Counted from the stretch's first letter, positions 9,088 through 19,265 are shown. The stretch: 64,000 nt of DNA from an uncultured Porphyromonadaceae bacterium (GCA_902493335.1 CABUPJ010000011.1:9777-73776); one strand, 5' to 3'. Made by a program: numbers and translations. Notes: a model not told the origin generated them from the sequence alone.

Positions 9088-9947
9088 TGCGTTTCCGCAC
9101 CGAAATAGAACAGCCCCGCGGCAGTTTCCGCATCAGCCACGACAGCACGGTCGTCATGCTCGGCTCATGCTTCACCGACAATATCGGCGAACGCCTGCGC
9201 CGTGACGGATTCAATGTATGCTCCAACCCGCTCGGCCCTCTGTACAACCCGCTCTCACTTGCCGACTGCGTCAGAAAACTCATCAACGGTTACCGCTACA
9301 CGACCGACGACTTATATAGTGACAGTCAGGGCACAAAGCATTGTCTCGACTATGCGTCACGCTACAGCTGCGCCGACGCCGAAGCATTGCTCGCCCGGGT
9401 CAACAACGATTTCGACTCATTAAAAAACGCCTTTGACGAGGCCGACACGCTGATAGTCACATTCGGCTCGGCCCACGGCTACTATATGGCCGACGGCAGC
9501 AGGCGGCTTCCGGTCGGCAACTGCCATAAGCTCGACGACCGACTTTTCAATCAGCAGATGATAGACACGGAGACGATAACCGAAGCCTGGCAACCGCTTC
9601 TTCGCGACCTTGTCGCAAAGAAAAAGAACGTCATACTGACCGTCAGCCCGATTCGCCATCTCGCATACGGACTCGTCGGCAATTCGCTGACCAAAGCACG
9701 CCTTCTGCTTGCCTGCGAACGCCTGAGACAATACGCCGATTATTTCCCGGCCTTCGAAATTATGATTGACGACCTGCGCGACTACCGTTTCTATGACGCC
9801 GACATGAAGCATCCGTCAGCCGTGGCCGTCGACTATATTTATGAACTCTTCGGCAAGACATATTTCAGCGAAGCTACAGCCGCCAAAGCCCTCGCCTGCC
9901 GCCGTATCGCCAAAGCAGCCCTACACCGCCCCATCAGGCAGGATTAA
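9087..9947 (+). CDS. GSCFA-family protein
   Basis: 286 residues. The defining block appears near residue 28 as MLGSCFTDNIGERL; the family name comes from GSCFA and here the Ala is Thr. The family is related to SGNH/GDSL hydrolases, and the Ser of GSCF would be the nucleophile. A late MKHPS block (near 240) carries a candidate catalytic His. No signal peptide is seen, so it is predicted cytosolic. The substrate is unknown. Its ATG overlaps the stop of the PorE-like gene, and murF-alr follows after 18 nt, which suggests one transcript and an envelope link. Confidence 0.8.
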   Translation: MRFRTEIEQPRGSFRISHDSTVVMLGSCFTDNIGERLRRDGFNVCSNPLGPLYNPLSLADCVRKLINGYRYTTDDLYSDSQGTKHCLDYASRYSCADAEALLARVNNDFDSLKNAFDEADTLIVTFGSAHGYYMADGSRRLPVGNCHKLDDRLFNQQMIDTETITEAWQPLLRDLVAKKKNVILTVSPIRHLAYGLVGNSLTKARLLLACERLRQYADYFPAFEIMIDDLRDYRFYDADMKHPSAVAVDYIYELFGKTYFSEATAAKALACRRIAKAALHRPIRQD

Positions 9948-9965
9948 TAAAGCACATCTATTGAC

Positions 9966-12311
9966 ATGAACGCAAAACTTTCGACATTAGCCACATATTG
10001 CGGAGTCGACATCGACTCTGACAGGGATATAAAAAACATTCTGACCGACAGCCGCTCGAGCGCCGACACCACCGACGCTCTCTTTTTTGCGATACGCACC
10101 GATGTCAACGACGGCCACCGCTACCTCGCCGACCTCTACCGCAGGGGCGTGCGTGCCTTTGTCGTCGATCACATTCCCGACATCATGCGTCACGCCGCTG
10201 ACGCCGACTTCATTGTCGTCGACAACGTCAGCCGCGCGCTCAAACAGATTGCGCGCCGGGTCAGAGAAGAATTCAGGATACCCGTGGTCGGCATCACCGG
10301 CAGCCGAGGCAAAACGGTAGTCAAAGAACTGCTCTTCCACGCCCTCACCAAGGCCGGCGTAAAAGTAGCGAGAAGTCCCCGCAGCTGGAACTCACAACTG
10401 GGCGTACCCCTCTCGATATGGCAATTAGAACCTGACACCGACATAGCAGTCTTCGAGGCCGGCATCGACCGCGTCGGACAAATGGCCGACCTCGCCGAAA
10501 TCGTCATCCCGACCATCGGCATCATGACAGAAATCACCGGCGAGCACGACAACGGCTTCACCTCCCGCGAAGAGAAAATCGTCGAAAAAGCCGCGCTGTT
10601 CTCGAGATGCGACACAATAATCTGCCCTGCAGCCGACACTGTCGCCTGCGACATAATCAAAAGTCTGTATCCCGCCAAGACAGTCATCTGCGTGGCTTCG
10701 GGAGACAACCTAAACCGTTCGCTCGCTGCAGCGGCGCTGAAAACACTCGGATATGACCCGACACTCGCCAACGACGCCGACGAAGTCTCGACTCGCCTCG
10801 ATGTCTACGACGGTGTCAATGACTGCCTCATGATTTACGACGAATTCAGCAACGACCTCGACTCTGTAGGTCGCGCTCTCGACTTCATGATGCGCAGAAC
10901 CACGACATCGCGGCGCAACACCCTAATCGCAGGCGATTTGCTTCATCGGCCCGATGCCGACACACAGAAACTCTACCGACAGTTCGCCGACATGCTCAAG
11001 TCGCGCGGCATCGACCGTCTTATAGCCATCGGTGAAGAAATCGGCAGACATGCCGACGCATTCGACCCGATGATGGCTACCGAATTTATCAGAGATACCG
11101 ACCGGTTTATCAGCGACTATGACATATCGCGCTTCGACAGCGAGCTGATACTCATCAAAGGCGACAAAGATTTCGCCGCCATCAAAGACTTACTCGAAAA
11201 GCCCCGCCACCAGACAATTTTCGAAGTAAATCTCGACTCGGTCGTCCACAACTACAATGCTTTCAAGAGCCTCGTCAAGCCATCGACCGGCATCATCGCC
11301 ATGGTGAAGGCGTCGGCCTACGGCACAGGCTCACTTGAAATCGCCAAGACGCTTCAGAGCCAGGGTGCGTCATATCTGGCCGTGGCCGTCGTCGAAGAAG
11401 GTGTCGCCCTGCGCCGGGCCGGAATCACAATGCCCATCATGGTTCTCAATCCTATGGCAACCAACTATCAGGCTCTGTTCAACTACCGCCTCGAGCCCGC
11501 CGTCTTCTCACTGCGCGAACTCGACATACTGCTTGAACACGCACGGCTTCACGACATGCACGGCTATCCCATACATATCAAACTCGACACCGGCATGCAC
11601 CGCGTCGGCTTCATACCATCTGAAATCGAAGCCCTCGCCAAAGTGCTGAACGAAACAGACCGCGTCGCGACATCATCGGTCTTCTCGCACCTCGCCACAG
11701 CCGACTGTCTTGACGAAAACGCCTACACCCAAAGCCAGTTCGACACCTTCGAGGCTATGACGGGACGATTGAAGACGCTGCTCAAAAACGACTTCAGACG
11801 CCACATGCTCAATACAGCCGGCATAATGCGCTTTCCCGGGTATCAGTATGATTTCGTGCGTCTCGGTATCGGCCTATACGGCATCTCGCCCCTGCCGCCC
11901 GAAGAAACGCATATCGACCTGCGGCCTGTCGCCAGCCTAAGCTCGACTATCATATCGCTCAAGACCTGGGATGCCGACACCTCAATAGGCTACTCCCGTC
12001 GCGGCAGGGTCAGCTCGAGATCTGTCATAGCGACAATACCCATCGGCTATGCCGACGGCATTGACCGCCACTTCGGCTGCGGCCGCAGCACGTTTATTGT
12101 CAACGGCAAGCCATGTCCTACCATCGGCAATATCTGTATGGACCTTTGCATGATTGACGTCACAGGAGCCGACGCCAAAATAGGCGACCGGGTAGAGATA
12201 TTCGGCAAAGACGCTCCCATAGAAAAACTTGCCGACGCCCGCGGCACTATTCCATACGAGATTCTGACATCTGTCTCACCACGTGTACATCGCATCTATT
12301 ATCGCGAATAA
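9966..12311 (+). CDS. murF-alr: Bifunctional MurF ligase - alanine racemase
   Basis: 781 residues. The first half (about 1-415) is a Mur ligase with the ATP loop GITGSRGKTVVKE near 110 and a following EAGIDRVG block. The second half (about 418-781) is a fold-type III PLP racemase with MVKASAYGTG (K448 would bind PLP) and SIGYSRRG (Y676, the second catalytic base). MurF adds D-Ala-D-Ala to UDP-MurNAc-tripeptide; Alr makes D-Ala from L-Ala. The fusion is established in Bacteroidetes and is not a sequencing artefact. The protein is cytosolic. It is probably cotranscribed with the two genes before it. Confidence 0.93.
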   Translation: MNAKLSTLATYCGVDIDSDRDIKNILTDSRSSADTTDALFFAIRTDVNDGHRYLADLYRRGVRAFVVDHIPDIMRHAADADFIVVDNVSRALKQIARRVREEFRIPVVGITGSRGKTVVKELLFHALTKAGVKVARSPRSWNSQLGVPLSIWQLEPDTDIAVFEAGIDRVGQMADLAEIVIPTIGIMTEITGEHDNGFTSREEKIVEKAALFSRCDTIICPAADTVACDIIKSLYPAKTVICVASGDNLNRSLAAAALKTLGYDPTLANDADEVSTRLDVYDGVNDCLMIYDEFSNDLDSVGRALDFMMRRTTTSRRNTLIAGDLLHRPDADTQKLYRQFADMLKSRGIDRLIAIGEEIGRHADAFDPMMATEFIRDTDRFISDYDISRFDSELILIKGDKDFAAIKDLLEKPRHQTIFEVNLDSVVHNYNAFKSLVKPSTGIIAMVKASAYGTGSLEIAKTLQSQGASYLAVAVVEEGVALRRAGITMPIMVLNPMATNYQALFNYRLEPAVFSLRELDILLEHARLHDMHGYPIHIKLDTGMHRVGFIPSEIEALAKVLNETDRVATSSVFSHLATADCLDENAYTQSQFDTFEAMTGRLKTLLKNDFRRHMLNTAGIMRFPGYQYDFVRLGIGLYGISPLPPEETHIDLRPVASLSSTIISLKTWDADTSIGYSRRGRVSSRSVIATIPIGYADGIDRHFGCGRSTFIVNGKPCPTIGNICMDLCMIDVTGADAKIGDRVEIFGKDAPIEKLADARGTIPYEILTSVSPRVHRIYYRE

Positions 12312-12480
12312 ACATTCCGACAAACCGACTTATATCACCATTTAAACAGATATTTACAATTACCGACACGCACCCGCACATCCATTCCGGCTGTTCAAGG
12401 CATAAGCGCAGAAGTCTACACTTTAAAAACTGTATCTAAATATTAAAAAATATTTTATATCGCATTTTTTATCGCCTTTT

Positions 12481-12513
12481 TTTAGTATGACTTCAAAGTT
12501 TATATTAACTTTG
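12481..12513 (+). promoter_or_regulatory. Promoter of the peptidoglycan-salvage operon
   Basis: TTTAG at 12481-12485 and TAACTTTG at 12506-12513 are about 20 nt apart, and the ATG follows 24 nt after the box. The 226-nt gap before the operon is AT-rich and holds no gene. This is the only good box I see before 31650. Confidence 0.6.
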
Positions 12514-12537
12514 TAGAAATCTAATTTAAGGTTTATT

Positions 12538-15495
12538 ATGAATCTAAGGCCTAAAAAACTATTCTCTGCAATAGCTTTTATTTTACTATCAACAGGTGTT
12601 CAGGCCGCCAGTCCTGAAGAGACAGCCCTGAATGTGCTAAACCGACATCGTCCCGGTGTCACCGCTTTGGGTGACATCAAGGTCGAAGATGTCATTATAG
12701 ACAACAAAAAGAAAACCATCACAGTAAAATACAATGAAATTGCGGCTTATGTTCCATTTACGACTCAGAACATAGGCAAATTCGAGCAGGAACTCGCCGA
12801 GGCTCTCGGCTATGGCGGCTATCGCGTCACAGTGACAGCCGACGGCCGCGATTTCAAAGATCTGGCTCTTTTCGCCAAGAAAAAAAATATTGTCCCCAAA
12901 GAAAAAGATCCGTTTGTGACTCGCATCGGCGCCAACCCGGCTCCACTAGGTCTTGACGGCGCCAACATAGCCCTGTGGCAAAGCCATGGCTGGTATTTCG
13001 AACCCAAACTCAACCGCTGGGAGTGGCAACGCGCACGCATCTTCCAGACAGTCGAAGACCTCTATACCCAGGGATACGTCATGCCCTTCCTGATGCCTAT
13101 GCTCGAGAACGCGGGCGCATATGTCATGAGTCCCCGCGAGCGAGACATCAACCTCACGGAAATCATTGTCGACAACGACGGCGCCCTGGCCTACAAAGGC
13201 TATGAAGAGAACGGCGAATGGTCGACATCAGTCAACAAAGCCTTCGCCCACCGTAAGGCCGAGCTCCACAACGGCGACCATCCCTTCAGCGAAGGCACCG
13301 CTCGCATTGCCCGCACGACAAAATCAGACAAAGCGTCGGCAACCGCCAGATGGAACGCCGATTTTGACAAAGCCGGCACATACGCCGTCTATGTAAGTTA
13401 TACAACCGAGCCGAACAGCTCGAAAGCAGCTCACTATACCGTTCATGCCGCCGACGGCGACCACCGTTTCAATGTCAACCAGCGCATGGGCGGCGGCACA
13501 TGGATTTACCTCGGCCATTTCCCGTTCGAGGCCGGCAAGACAACCGTCGTGTCTCTCGACAACCAAGGCCGCGACAACAAGAGCGTCGTCAGCGCCGACG
13601 CTGTGAAAATCGGCGGCGGCATGGGCAATGTGGCCCGCATCGTCAAAGAACCGCTCGACGACATAGACTACAAATATGTGACAAGCCATTATCCGCGCTT
13701 CGTCGAAGGCGCCCGCTATTTCCTCCAGTGGGCCGGTGCTCCCGACAGCGTCTTCACACCCTCAGACTACGTAAACGACTACGGCGACGACTACAAATGC
13801 CGCGGTCTTTGGGTCAACTGGCTCGCCGGCGGCTCATCGATGCTTCCCGGCCGCAAAGGTCTGAATATTCCGGTCGACCTCTCGTTTGCTTTCCACAGCG
13901 ACGCCGGCACGACGCTCAACGACTCAATCATAGGCACACTCGGCATCTACTCGACAGCCAACGGCACCAAACCCAACGGCACGTCGGAACTTGCATCGCG
14001 CGACCTCACAGACCTCATAGTAACCAACATCGTCAACGACGTGCGCCACAGTTTTGAACCCGACTGGACGCGCCGCGGCATGTGGGACAAGAGCTATTTC
14101 GAGGCACGCGTTCCCGAAGTTCCGGCAATGCTGCTCGAACTGCTGTCGCATCAGAACTTCGCCGACATGAAATACGGTCTTGACCCGGCCTTCCGCTTCA
14201 CTGTGTCACGCGCGGTCTACAAAGGCATGCTCAAATTCATCGCCAACCGTGACGGCCGCGAATATATCGTTCAGCCGCTCCCGGTCAACTCATTTGCAAT
14301 CACAGCGGCCGGAGACCGCAGCTACCGCCTCGCCTGGTGCGAGACTGTCGACAGCCTCGAAGCCTCTGCCAAACCAGACTATTATATTATAGAAGAACGT
14401 CTCGACAACGGCAGTTTCAGACAGATTGCCAAAGTTGACACACCCGAATACACCCTGACCGTCAATGACAGCAAGATACACAGCTACCGCATCGTCGCCG
14501 GCAACAAAGGCGGCGTCAGCTTCCCGTCGGAGACTCTCGCGCTCTGTGACCTCGGCAACGGATCCAAAACCGTTACTATCGTCAACGGCTTTACCCGCGT
14601 CAGCGCTCCCGACTGGTTTGAGTCGGGCGACAGCACAGCCTTGATCGGCGGCTTCTATGATACCCGCGACCACGGTGTTCCCTATATCAACGACATTTCA
14701 TATATCGGCAGCATGTTTGAGTTCCGCCGCAGCATTCCCTGGATGGACGACGACGCCGCAGGCTTCGGAGCATCACGCGCCAATTATGAAGACAAAGTCA
14801 TCGCGGGCAATACCTTCGACTATGTAATCGTCCACGGTCAGGCCATAGCTGCCGCCGGACACTCTTTTGTCTCATCAAGCCTCGACGCTTTCTGCAAGGA
14901 TGAAACGACACCCGCCATCATCGACCTCATACTCGGCAAACAGAAAGAAACAGCTCGCGGCCGCGGAGTCTACGGCACAAACTACAAGGCATTCCCCTCG
15001 GCTCTTCAGAACAAACTCAGGAAATCAGCCGACGCAGGCGCTGATATATTTGTCAGCGGAGCCTACGTAGCGACCGACATCTGGGACAATCCGTTCTCTG
15101 ACGACGCGACAGCCGAAGCCGACAAGAAATTTGCCCAGGAAGTGCTCGGCTACTGCTGGCGCGTAGGACAGGCATCTGTCACAGGCGAAGCCTACGAGGT
15201 TCCGTCGCGCTTCAGAGCCTTCACAGGCGGCGACTATAAATTCTCTAACGAGCTCAACGTCGACTGTTATGCCGTCGAGTCTCCCGACTCATTCTATCCC
15301 GCCGACGCCAAGACCGGCGCGACATTCATGCGCTACACCGAGAACAATCTTATAGCAGGCACCGCCAGCCGTTTTGACAACTACCGCACAGTAGTCATCG
15401 GCTTCCCCTTCGAAACCATCGACAGCCGCGACAAACGTGACTCGCTGATGAAACAGATTCTCAACTTCTTTGACAAGAAGAACGATAAAAAATAA
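12538..15495 (+). CDS. Secreted amidase_3-like protein with golvesin-like insertion
   Basis: 985 residues. A Sec signal peptide ends at GVQA. A zinc amidase fold is split: SHGWYF with H150, then a beta insertion (about 240-365) resembling the golvesin C-terminal domain, then FHSDAG with H453 and PAMLLELLSHQN with E534. These fit the His/His/Glu set of N-acetylmuramoyl-L-alanine amidases. A fibronectin-like region (about 590-675) and a C-terminal alpha/beta domain follow. Relatives are often mislabelled xanthan lyase. It would act on peptide side chains of peptidoglycan in the periplasm or outside the cell. It is the first gene of the salvage operon; GT2 follows after 45 nt. Confidence 0.75.
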   Translation: MNLRPKKLFSAIAFILLSTGVQAASPEETALNVLNRHRPGVTALGDIKVEDVIIDNKKKTITVKYNEIAAYVPFTTQNIGKFEQELAEALGYGGYRVTVTADGRDFKDLALFAKKKNIVPKEKDPFVTRIGANPAPLGLDGANIALWQSHGWYFEPKLNRWEWQRARIFQTVEDLYTQGYVMPFLMPMLENAGAYVMSPRERDINLTEIIVDNDGALAYKGYEENGEWSTSVNKAFAHRKAELHNGDHPFSEGTARIARTTKSDKASATARWNADFDKAGTYAVYVSYTTEPNSSKAAHYTVHAADGDHRFNVNQRMGGGTWIYLGHFPFEAGKTTVVSLDNQGRDNKSVVSADAVKIGGGMGNVARIVKEPLDDIDYKYVTSHYPRFVEGARYFLQWAGAPDSVFTPSDYVNDYGDDYKCRGLWVNWLAGGSSMLPGRKGLNIPVDLSFAFHSDAGTTLNDSIIGTLGIYSTANGTKPNGTSELASRDLTDLIVTNIVNDVRHSFEPDWTRRGMWDKSYFEARVPEVPAMLLELLSHQNFADMKYGLDPAFRFTVSRAVYKGMLKFIANRDGREYIVQPLPVNSFAITAAGDRSYRLAWCETVDSLEASAKPDYYIIEERLDNGSFRQIAKVDTPEYTLTVNDSKIHSYRIVAGNKGGVSFPSETLALCDLGNGSKTVTIVNGFTRVSAPDWFESGDSTALIGGFYDTRDHGVPYINDISYIGSMFEFRRSIPWMDDDAAGFGASRANYEDKVIAGNTFDYVIVHGQAIAAAGHSFVSSSLDAFCKDETTPAIIDLILGKQKETARGRGVYGTNYKAFPSALQNKLRKSADAGADIFVSGAYVATDIWDNPFSDDATAEADKKFAQEVLGYCWRVGQASVTGEAYEVPSRFRAFTGGDYKFSNELNVDCYAVESPDSFYPADAKTGATFMRYTENNLIAGTASRFDNYRTVVIGFPFETIDSRDKRDSLMKQILNFFDKKNDKK

Positions 15496-15540
15496 ACCGC
15501 TAAAAACTTTAACCACAACTATAATCCAAAAACCAATTAC

Positions 15541-17001
15541 ATGAAAACTACTATCAACTGCTTCCTTCCCTATGCTGAACCGGCACAAGTGAAAGCCACA
15601 GTCGAAGGTCTCAAGAAGAGCCCGCTCGTAACAAAGATTTTCCTCCTTGCTACAGGCGAAAACTGTGAAGCTGTCGAGGGTTGCGAGGTAATCAAGACCG
15701 ACGGCCTCAACACATCAGAGACAATGAAGAAAATCGCCGGTGCTGCCGACGCCGAATATATACTTCTCTATACCAAATACAACAATCTCGTCATGGGCTA
15801 CTTCGCCCTTGACCGTTTTGTCAAGATTGCCCAGGACTCGAAAGCCGGCATGCTCTACGCCGACAGCTACACCGTCGTCGACGGCAAGAAAACCAACTCG
15901 CCCGTGATCGACTATCAGTTCGGCTCACTGCGCGACGACTTCGGCTTCGGCTCTGTGCTTTTCTTCAACGCCGCCGACTTCAAGAAAGCCGCAGCCGGCA
16001 TCGACAAGGAATACAAAGCCGCCGGTCTCTATGACCTGCGCCTGCGTCTGAGCCGCATTGCTCCCATCGTCCACATCAACGAATACCTCTACAGCGACAT
16101 CACACTCGACAACCGCAAATCGGGCGAAAAGATTTTCGACTATGTCGACCCGAAAAACCGCGGCGTACAGATCGAGATGGAAGAAGCCTGCACCGCTCAC
16201 CTCAAAGAAATAGGCGGTTATCTCGCTCCCAAGTTCACACCCATCGAATTCAACAAGGGCGACTTCGAGTATGAGGCATCGGTCATCATCCCCGTCCGCA
16301 ACCGCGTTCGCACCATCCGCGACGCCATCAAGAGCGTACTCTCGCAGAAGACCGACTTCCCCTATAACCTCATCATCATCGACAACCACTCGACCGACGG
16401 CACAAGCGAAGCCATCGAAGAATTCACTTCTGATCCCCGCGTCGTCCACATCATCCCCGAACGCGACGACCTCGGCATCGGCGGCTGCTGGAATGCCGGC
16501 GTCAACCACGAGAAATGCGGCAAATTCGCCGTTCAGCTCGACTCTGACGACGTCTACAAAGACGAAAACACACTCGCCAAAATGGTCAAGGCTTTCTATG
16601 ACCAGAACTGCGCGATGGTAGTCGGCACATACATGCTCACCGACATCGACATGAACATGATACCGCCGGGCGTAATCGACCACAAGGAGTGGACTCCCGA
16701 AAACGGCCGCAACAACGCCTTGCGCATCAACGGTCTCGGCGCACCCCGTGCATTCTACACTCCGCTTCTGCGCGAAATCCACGTGCCCAACACATCTTAC
16801 GGTGAAGACTATGCCCTCGGCCTCGCCTTCTCGCGTCACCATCAGATCGGCCGCGTCTACGACGTCGTCTATCTCTGCCGCCGCTGGGAAGACAACTCTG
16901 ACGCAGCGCTCGACATCAACAAGATGAACGCCAACAATCTCTACAAAGACCGCATTCGCACATGGGAGCTTCAGGCCCGTTGCGCCATGAATAAAGACTG
17001 A
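15541..17001 (+). CDS. Family 2 glycosyltransferase, two GT-A-like halves
   Basis: 486 residues, no signal peptide or membrane helix. The C-terminal half (from about 245) is a canonical GT2 domain: SVIIPVRNR, IIIDNHSTDGT, and the DxD-type metal motif LDSDDVY near 335. The N-terminal half (1-240) looks like a second, degenerate GT-A domain (IFLLATGEN near 35, MLYADSY near 105). The sugar donor and acceptor are unknown. It is followed after 6 nt by the GalT/HIT-like gene and then by the SpoIID gene, a trio embedded in peptidoglycan-salvage genes. That context suggests cytosolic handling of muropeptide sugars, which is inference only. Confidence 0.8.
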   Translation: MKTTINCFLPYAEPAQVKATVEGLKKSPLVTKIFLLATGENCEAVEGCEVIKTDGLNTSETMKKIAGAADAEYILLYTKYNNLVMGYFALDRFVKIAQDSKAGMLYADSYTVVDGKKTNSPVIDYQFGSLRDDFGFGSVLFFNAADFKKAAAGIDKEYKAAGLYDLRLRLSRIAPIVHINEYLYSDITLDNRKSGEKIFDYVDPKNRGVQIEMEEACTAHLKEIGGYLAPKFTPIEFNKGDFEYEASVIIPVRNRVRTIRDAIKSVLSQKTDFPYNLIIIDNHSTDGTSEAIEEFTSDPRVVHIIPERDDLGIGGCWNAGVNHEKCGKFAVQLDSDDVYKDENTLAKMVKAFYDQNCAMVVGTYMLTDIDMNMIPPGVIDHKEWTPENGRNNALRINGLGAPRAFYTPLLREIHVPNTSYGEDYALGLAFSRHHQIGRVYDVVYLCRRWEDNSDAALDINKMNANNLYKDRIRTWELQARCAMNKD

Positions 17002-17007
17002 TCTGCA

Positions 17008-17946
17008 ATGACAGCTAAAACATCGTCACAGGAAGTCAACAGTTTTATCAACGCTCAGATTGCCGAGTGGCCTCAGGCCGCCGGCAATTTCGAGGCGTTG
17101 AAAGGCGTCAAGGTCAAGGAGCTTGACGTCGACGGCATGAAGATAAAAGTGCAGTTCAACCCGGCCCGCATAGTCTCGTCGGCCGCCAAGGTCGACGCCA
17201 AGTCGCTGAAGGAACGCAAATGTTTCCTCTGCGCCGAAAACCGTCCGGCAGTGCAGCGCGGCATCGACTGGGGCGAGTACTACACAATACTCATCAATCC
17301 CTTCCCCATCTTCCCGCGTCACCTCACCATCCCCGACAAGCGCCACACCGACCAGCTCATCAGCGGCCGCATAGCCGACATGATTGCCCTCGCCTCGGAG
17401 CTTGACGAATACACCGTTTTCTATAACGGTCCGAAGTGCGGCGCCTCGGCTCCCGACCACATGCACTTCCAGGCCGGCAACAGCGATTTTCTCACCATCG
17501 CCGAGACACTCGAGGACGCCGAACTCAAAACCATCGCCACCGACGGCGACGCCACCCTCGCTGTCGAGGACACTCTGCCACTCAAAGTTTTCGTCATCGA
17601 CACCGATGACGCAGCCGCAGGCCAGCGCCTGTTCGACCGCCTCTATGCCGCCATGCCCGTACCCGAAGGCGAACGCGAGCCGATGATGAACATCCTCTGC
17701 TATGCCACACCCGCAGGCGTACGCCTCGTCGTCATACCCCGCAAGCGGCACCGTCCGAGCTCCTACGGCACCGAAGGCGACGACACAATGCTTCTCAGCC
17801 CCGCATCGGTCGACATGGGCGGCGTATTTATCACACCTCTTGAAAAAGACTTTGAAAAAATCGATGCCGGCATCGTCCGTCGCATTTATGACGAACTCTG
17901 TCTCACGACAGACGAAATCGACGATATCGCATCTAAAATCAAATAA
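17008..17946 (+). CDS. DUF4922 GalT/HIT-superfamily nucleotidyltransferase-like protein
   Basis: 312 residues. CFLC (C72, C75) could be a zinc pair, NPFPIFPRHLTIP (near 98-110) is a hallmark of the GalT/Ap4A-phosphorylase branch, and DHMHFQ (H151, H153) fills the place of the catalytic His triad region. The family is annotated DUF4922. By superfamily it should transfer or release a nucleotidyl group through a His intermediate, for example between a sugar phosphate and a nucleotide, but the substrate is unknown. It is cytosolic by sequence. It has 6-nt and 2-nt gaps to its neighbours, so it is translated with GT2 and SpoIID. Confidence 0.7.
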   Translation: MTAKTSSQEVNSFINAQIAEWPQAAGNFEALKGVKVKELDVDGMKIKVQFNPARIVSSAAKVDAKSLKERKCFLCAENRPAVQRGIDWGEYYTILINPFPIFPRHLTIPDKRHTDQLISGRIADMIALASELDEYTVFYNGPKCGASAPDHMHFQAGNSDFLTIAETLEDAELKTIATDGDATLAVEDTLPLKVFVIDTDDAAAGQRLFDRLYAAMPVPEGEREPMMNILCYATPAGVRLVVIPRKRHRPSSYGTEGDDTMLLSPASVDMGGVFITPLEKDFEKIDAGIVRRIYDELCLTTDEIDDIASKIK

Positions 17947-17948
17947 TC

Positions 17949-19265
17949 ATGAATCAACCTGTTGTAAAAGTAGGAATCCTTTCATTCGCCACAAAGCTTG
18001 AAATCGTGCTTCATGGCTGTTACACCGCCGCCGGCAAAGAGTACAGCGGCGCACAGACCATCGTCTTCGACAACGGCGCCATCGTTTTCGACGGACGCCG
18101 CTTCGACGATGTCCTTGACTTCAAACGCTCTGACGAGAAATCGACCTTCGAGATCAAAGATGTCGTCATCGGTGTCAACTTCCACTGGGAACGCAAAGAA
18201 GACCAGACTTTTACAGGCGATCTCAGTGTCAAGGTCACGGGCCCGGAGGCCGCGGCCATCAACGTCGTTCCCGTCGAGGACTATCTCATGAGCGTCATCT
18301 CGTCGGAAATGAGCGCCACGGCATCGCTCGAACTGCTCAAGGCCCACGCCGTCATCTCGCGCAGCTGGCTTCTCGCCCAGATTTATAAGAAAGACAAGAA
18401 CCGTTGTGACTCACACATACAGGAAGGCACCGACGGCGCCGAGTATATAAAATGGTATGACCGCGAAGACCACGAGCATTTCGACGTCTGCGCCGACGAC
18501 CACTGCCAGCGCTATCAGGGCATCACACGCCAGTCGACGCCCAAGGTCGTCGAGGCTGTCAAGGCCACCTGGGGCCGGGTGCTCACCTACGGCGGCGAAA
18601 TCTGCGACGCCCGCTTCTCGAAATGCTGCGGAGGTGTCTTCGAAGAGTTCGAGAACTGCTGGGAACCTGAGCATCACCACTACCTCAAAGCCCGTCGCGA
18701 TGATAAAAATGAGAACGACTTCCCAGACCTCCGCGACGAGGTCAAGGCATCAGAGTGGATCAACAGCCGTCCCGACGCTTTCTGCAACACTGCTGACGCC
18801 GAGATTCTCTCACAGGTACTCAACAACTACGACCAGGAGACCACCGACTTCTACCGCTGGCAGATTCACTATGGCCGCGAAGAGCTGTCGGCTCTCGCCA
18901 AAGAGCGCTCGGGCATAGACTTCGGCCAGATAATCGACCTCATTCCCGTCGAGCGCGGCACCTCGGGCCGCATCGTACGCCTTAAAATCGTAGGCACAAA
19001 CCGTACACTCACCATCGGTAAAGAACTCGAAATCAGACGCACGCTGTCGAAATCGCATCTCTACAGCTCGGCATTCACCGTCGAGCGTCACGACATCGAT
19101 CCGGCAACGGGTCTTCCCGGCTCGTTTACCCTCACGGGCGCCGGCTGGGGCCACGGCGTCGGACTTTGCCAGATAGGAGCCGCCGTCATGGGTGCCAAAG
19201 GCTACAGCTACACCGACATCCTAAACCACTACTTCGTCGACGCAGACATCGAAAAGAAATACTAA
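17949..19265 (+). CDS. SpoIID/LytB-domain protein without signal peptide
   Basis: 438 residues. The SpoIID core is clear: VEDYLMSVISSEMSA with E120 at the position of the catalytic Glu, then LLKAHAVISRSWL, a Cys-rich CCGGVFEE segment near 220, and the closing GWGHGVGLCQIGA block near 395. SpoIID proteins are lytic transglycosylases acting on glycan strands stripped of peptides. Normally they are exported, but this N-terminus (MNQPVVKVGILSF) has neither a signal peptide nor a membrane helix. It sits directly before an AmpG-like permease, so cytosolic cleavage of imported glycan is possible. An unusual secretion route is the alternative. Confidence 0.8.
   Translation: MNQPVVKVGILSFATKLEIVLHGCYTAAGKEYSGAQTIVFDNGAIVFDGRRFDDVLDFKRSDEKSTFEIKDVVIGVNFHWERKEDQTFTGDLSVKVTGPEAAAINVVPVEDYLMSVISSEMSATASLELLKAHAVISRSWLLAQIYKKDKNRCDSHIQEGTDGAEYIKWYDREDHEHFDVCADDHCQRYQGITRQSTPKVVEAVKATWGRVLTYGGEICDARFSKCCGGVFEEFENCWEPEHHHYLKARRDDKNENDFPDLRDEVKASEWINSRPDAFCNTADAEILSQVLNNYDQETTDFYRWQIHYGREELSALAKERSGIDFGQIIDLIPVERGTSGRIVRLKIVGTNRTLTIGKELEIRRTLSKSHLYSSAFTVERHDIDPATGLPGSFTLTGAGWGHGVGLCQIGAAVMGAKGYSYTDILNHYFVDADIEKKY

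Noticed and set aside
12538..15495. Xanthan lyase annotation
   Set aside because: No polysaccharide-lyase active site is visible; the zinc ligands and fold order fit an amidase.
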